A stretch of 9,614 bases of DNA from CAYVXE01 sp964455375. GTDB taxonomy: Bacteria; Zhuqueibacterota; Zhuqueibacteria; Oceanimicrobiales; Oceanimicrobiaceae. Of this stretch, positions 7,601 through 9,614 are shown piece by piece (position 1 is the first letter of the stretch; every line of letters starts with the position of its first letter). The position numbers and the translations under genes were made by a program. The notes beneath the pieces are model-generated. The model made no database searches and was not told where the DNA came from. It saw only the letters and a list, made by a program, of their open reading frames with translations. The stretch covers positions 1-9,614 of the forward strand of contig CAYVXE010000149.1 of assembly GCA_964455375.1 (NCBI GenBank), in the 5' to 3' direction.

Positions 7601-8465
7601 CAACCCCATCGGATGTTACTGCAACATCCGTGAATTTTGAAGCACTGTTAGAAAAGCTGCCTTTCGCCGTGGTCCAACCGGAACCGCCATCCGTGGAACG
7701 CTGCACACCGCCAAACGTTGCAGCATAAACTTCATCCTGTGACGTATTGGCAGGATCGATGGCAATATTCCAGCAGAAGTCAAATGGCTGGTCGAAACTC
7801 TGCGGGGAATTGGAAACTGTCGAAGCTAACTGAGTCCAGGTGAGACCGTTGTCAACTGACTTAAAAATTCCATCGCCCCGAAAAAAGGCGCTTCCTTCGC
7901 CGGCCGACCCGCCGATGAGTTCTCCTGTAGTGTAATACCAAATATTAGTCTTATTCAAACGCGTATCCTGCACAATACTCGTAATGCTGTGCAATTGCGA
8001 TGCGCCGGTTATGTTGGTCCAGGTAAGACCGCCATCAGTGGAACGGTACATTCCTCCGGACACACCACCCGCCAAAACGATGTTGGCATTCGTGATGTCT
8101 ATGGCCAGGGCTCGGGTACGGCCACCAACATTGAACGGGCCGCGGGCACTCCAGGCGAGGACATTCGCTCCTGAGAACCGGTTACCACCTTTTGACGTGA
8201 GGCTTTCCCTCGTCGGCAGTGTTTTTGCAAATGCTAATTCTTTGGTGCGGATATTCCTGGGAATGGCATTGGTTTGCGGATTTCTCAGCCGCAGCCATTC
8301 ATAATTCATCCGTGCCATCGGGTCATCCTCCGTGCCGACAGACATTTTTTCAGCCGTAATTTTTGGCAATGTCTGACTTTGCGGTGGAGCTTTATACAGA
8401 ATTCTAAACGTAAAAAGAATAAAAAGCATTAGAAACAGTAAGCCAAAGAGAAATTTATTTTTCAT
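4689..8465 (-). CDS. Giant secreted BNR/sortilin-like beta-propeller protein with FnIII and type-A sorting domain
   Basis: This encodes a 1258-residue extracellular protein. The ATG at 8465 has AAGGA eight bases upstream and begins directly with a signal sequence (Lys-rich, then hydrophobic to about residue 24). An upstream TTG at 8510 in the same frame has no such site. From about 105 to 830 it forms one or more beta-propellers with repeated Asp-box (BNR) motifs of the form S-x-D-x-G-x-x-W, such as STDGGLTW, SVDNGLTW and STDGGSGW. The opening 'RGPFNVGGRTRALAID' is typical of this sortilin/VPS10-like class. A fibronectin-III domain follows, whose first strands (about 837-855) and last strands (about 1089-1153) are separated by a beta-rich insert (about 866-1025, starting DDGSFEGFLG). 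The C-terminus (about 1170-1258) has NYPNPFNP and ends 'GLYMYRLRSGEFIQNRKMLLLK', a Por/T9SS-like or FlgD-fold sorting domain. The ligand or substrate is unknown; no catalytic residues are claimed. It is the second gene of a unit with the lipoprotein upstream. Confidence 0.93.
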   Translation of the reverse strand: MKNKFLFGLLFLMLFILFTFRILYKAPPQSQTLPKITAEKMSVGTEDDPMARMNYEWLRLRNPQTNAIPRNIRTKELAFAKTLPTRESLTSKGGNRFSGANVLAWSARGPFNVGGRTRALAIDITNANIVLAGGVSGGMYRSTDGGLTWTNITGASQLHSITSIVQDTRLNKTNIWYYTTGELIGGSAGEGSAFFRGDGIFKSVDNGLTWTQLASTVSNSPQSFDQPFDFCWNIAIDPANTSQDEVYAATFGGVQRSTDGGSGWTTAKGSFSNSASKFTDVAVTSDGVVYATFSQRTLDGSNSADKGIWRSTDGVSWTNITPVGWPATYNRIVLAIAPSNENRLYFFAETPGSGVNGVSFWRYTFLGGDGSGSNGTWDNRSANLPALGAPVGDIDVQGSYDMVVKVKPDNPDVVFIGGTNLYRSTDGFATSTNWTWIGGYNPTNDISVYPNHHPDVHAHIFLPSNSNIVISGHDGGLSKTTNIMADSVIWSSLNAGYLTSQFYSLAIDHATSGNDIIIGGLQDNGNYFTNNVSASAPWLKIGSGDGAFSAIADSRNAYFTSVQNGKVFREIRNDNGVLSIFQRVDPAGGSGYLFINPFVLDPNNNNILYIAGGDRIWRNNDVSMIPPFSNDPATTGWSQLTNSMVGSGTISAFGISPAPANMLYYGTSNGQLFRLDGANAGNPSPVDIGSSKGLPAGAYVSGIAVNPFDGVNALLVFSNYSVPSLFYTQNAGDTWTNVSGNLEENTDGSGSGPSVRWAAILPRNSETDYFIATSAGLFSTNNLDGNATVWAQEGANSIGNVVVNMIATRPSDGLVVAATHGAGIYSAAVPGSEFLFPATNLTAQATNNDVLLQWTSPQPANLSNEVELLFDDGSFEGFLGFTNGTGEVVSGPFVPPSFPASLVSMSFLTGGQRTGDNVAINIYVDATGSVTNPSSLQLAGTISPVQIGVGGLFQVVDLSSLNITLNSGSTFFVSVQQLIANQNMAVGLDTGAPDGNAFFGANGSFQLITSAGFAGAFAIRTLVDVSGGNSAEKDFVGNAAHNENIELSPEPVQLSAVEHPKRVVTGFMAKSSVPRSDKVHSNTTATLQSFKVFRSTSPNASVTGTLIATVDASVTGLQDQNLADDTYYFQVIAVYDAGESIPSNEEQVVISVVSVKENEPQSPDEFSLVQNYPNPFNPTTVIRFSIPQSRINQPVRLEIFNALGQKVRTLVDGPKTSGVHSVEWDGKNDIGRKVASGLYMYRLRSGEFIQNRKMLLLK

Positions 8466-8502
8466 AAGATCATTCCTTATGTTATGTTTTGCGATTGTCT
8501 TT

Positions 8503-8994
8503 TTATTCAATACGGGAATAGGTGAAAATTGAATAATGAATTGCTTGTTTGGTTTTTGGCGAATCGATGAGCCCCTGCATATTCAAATCGGCCTGAAAAG
8601 TGCTGTGTACCTGAAGACCGGGGAGTACGGTTTTTAAGCGCGGAAAATACGTTGCAGAAGGTTGAAGTGTGAACATAAACTGAACCTGTATGCGCTCCCC
8701 TTTTGCCAGCGGACGGACCACACTCTGCCCGTACCCTAACACTGAATCTATGCGGACGGTCGCAAGGCAAGGAACTTTCGAACACGGATCATCCTTGTTG
8801 TCCGATAATTGTTTATCATGGATTTTTTCTATGGTGCCGATAAAGCGGCATTTACCGGGAGGAATACGTACATCATTTTGAATTTTCCTGCCCAGTACAG
8901 TTACTTTTTCCCTTTCCGAGGTTTTCCCTTGATCTAATTTGTGGCAACCGATTACCGTGAGTCCAAAGAAAACAAGGAAAAGAAAACGTAACAT
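8503..8994 (-). CDS. Small hypothetical lipoprotein
   Basis: This encodes a 163-residue exported lipoprotein. The signal peptide is short and hydrophobic (residues 1-16) with the lipobox VIGC and Cys17 as the acylation site. The mature part contains a PCSKVPC motif with two closely spaced cysteines (about residues 70-76) and then alternating beta-like stretches (ATVRIDSVLGYG, GERIQVQFMFTL, STFQADLNM), suggesting a small beta-barrel or OB-like fold. This fold is an inference only. I recognise no named family. The start has AAGGAG six bases upstream. Its stop lies 37 bp before the start of the giant BNR protein gene, so the two are very likely co-transcribed, and it may assist that protein's export, anchoring or surface function. 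Confidence 0.88.
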   Translation of the reverse strand: MLRFLFLVFFGLTVIGCHKLDQGKTSEREKVTVLGRKIQNDVRIPPGKCRFIGTIEKIHDKQLSDNKDDPCSKVPCLATVRIDSVLGYGQSVVRPLAKGERIQVQFMFTLQPSATYFPRLKTVLPGLQVHSTFQADLNMQGLIDSPKTKQAIHYSIFTYSRIE

Positions 8995-9047
8995 TTACAA
9001 CTCCTTATGAAATGATTTTGCACGAACCACTACCCAGAGAAACTGCA

Positions 9048-9077
9048 ATTATAAATTACGAATTACAAATCTCTAAA
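9048..9077 (-). promoter_or_regulatory. Probable sigma-70-type promoter of the lipoprotein-BNR unit
   Basis: Reading on the minus strand, an exact TATAAT (9053-9048) is preceded at 18 bp by TTTAGA (9077-9072), a 4/6 match to the -35 box. It would start transcription about 45 bp upstream of the lipoprotein ATG at 8994, where a good AAGGAG site lies. The surrounding DNA is AT-rich, which raises the chance of a false match. Confidence 0.45.
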
Positions 9078-9458
9078 TTTCAAATCAGCCTTAATTTTCG
9101 ACAGGAAAAGAAAAAAACACCAACTGCTTTCACCCTCTAAAGCCACAAAATTTTCGATTTTAGCTTCCGCTTTTTGCTATCCTCCTGTAAATTTCTTTGC
9201 TTAAGGTTGGCATTTCTATGCAATAAAATGAGAGATGGTACGATAAAAATTTTCACGCGAGATGAATAATGAAACCGATTCTCGTCTTTAAGTTATCGGA
9301 AACGTCTGAAAGGGAAAATACTAAAAAATTATTGTACAAAATTGAGGTTTCAGGATCAAGCTAAATTAAAATTGTGACATTTTTTTATAAAAAAATAAAT
9401 CCATATGCTTTTCTCTGTTGTGTTTACAGATTCGCTATTTCTTTAGTTGCAAGTCGTC
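9078..9458. other. AT-rich intergenic region with an 18-bp A/T palindrome
   Basis: No gene can be supported here on either strand. The one structured element is a perfect 18-bp palindrome at 9379-9396, with seven T's and seven A's around a central ATA. It could be a weak bidirectional stop or a site for an A/T-preferring DNA-binding protein, but in such AT-rich sequence it may be chance. Confidence 0.35.
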
Positions 9459-9507
9459 AAAAAAAGTCGAAAAAGTTCTTGACATTACCTGAACATATTG
9501 CTATTAT
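9459..9507 (+). promoter_or_regulatory. Strong plus-strand sigma-70 promoter with A-tract upstream element
   Basis: A consensus -35 TTGACA (9479-9484) is followed after exactly 17 bp by TATTAT (9502-9507), a 5/6 match to the -10. Upstream, two A-tracts (9459-9465 and 9470-9474) are centred about 10 bp apart, like an UP element or intrinsic bend. The start point would be near 9514. No gene starts in the remaining 100 bases, although an AAGGA occurs at 9583-9587. The target therefore lies past the window edge, with a leader of at least 90 nt, or is a stable RNA operon. Confidence 0.7.
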
Positions 9508-9614
9508 TACCAGAGTTTTTAATATGCCCTATTTGTTTTAATTGTATAACATAAAACTTACTAACAACTGTTTAGTTTTAATAAGGAACTACCGTCACAC
9601 ATCACAAAACGCTC

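Noticed and set aside
8466..8510. Upstream TTG start of the giant BNR protein frame, overlapping the lipoprotein gene by 8 bp
   Set aside because: The ATG at 8465 has AAGGA at good spacing and begins directly with a signal sequence; the extension would bury it behind 15 polar residues.
9207..9223. Possible sigma-54 promoter (TTGGCA...TGCAA)
   Set aside because: GG and GC are separated by 9 rather than the required 10 bases, so the fixed -24/-12 spacing is not met.

Overview
The window most likely comes from a bacterium of the FCB / Calditrichota (KSB1-like) region of the tree. This is an inference. It rests on the very large extracellular BNR-repeat protein that ends in a 'NYPNPFNP' type-A (Por/T9SS-like, FlgD-fold) C-terminal sorting domain, on lipoproteins with plain lipoboxes, and on AAGGAG-type ribosome binding sites. 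All convincing genes lie on the minus strand. The only clear plus-strand signals are a candidate structured RNA near 4270-4420 and a strong promoter near the right edge.

Region by region, left to right. (1) 38-598: an AT-rich gene for a small polytopic membrane protein resembling the DUF7010 family, followed by about 290 bp of intergenic DNA with a short GC-rich hairpin repeat. (2) 890-3936: a three-gene minus-strand cluster, in transcription order a spondin-domain lipoprotein, an OmpR/PhoB-type response regulator and a HAMP sensor histidine kinase. The last two overlap by 8 bp. A stem-loop sits between the lipoprotein and the regulator gene. The lipoprotein promoter carries three tandem 11-bp repeats immediately upstream of a -10-like hexamer, the arrangement expected for a PhoB/OmpR-class activator, and a 10-bp inverted repeat between promoter and start codon. 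(3) 3985-4688: about 700 bp without a convincing gene, containing a GC-rich island of about 150 nt on the plus strand that folds into several hairpins and looks like a HEARO/omega-RNA without an IscB gene beside it. (4) 4689-8994: a two-gene minus-strand unit, a small lipoprotein followed by a 1258-residue secreted BNR/beta-propeller protein with a split fibronectin-III domain and a sorting domain. (5) 8995-9614: intergenic, with a probable minus-strand promoter for the two-gene unit, an 18-bp A/T palindrome, and a near-consensus plus-strand sigma-70 promoter (TTGACA-N17-TATTAT) that must serve a gene beyond the window.

Functionally, the window looks like cell-envelope and secretion biology: a sensor/regulator pair probably controlling an exported spondin-like lipoprotein and possibly itself, next to a cell-surface or secreted adhesin/hydrolase-like giant with a lipoprotein partner. 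The most unusual item is the orphan structured RNA candidate.
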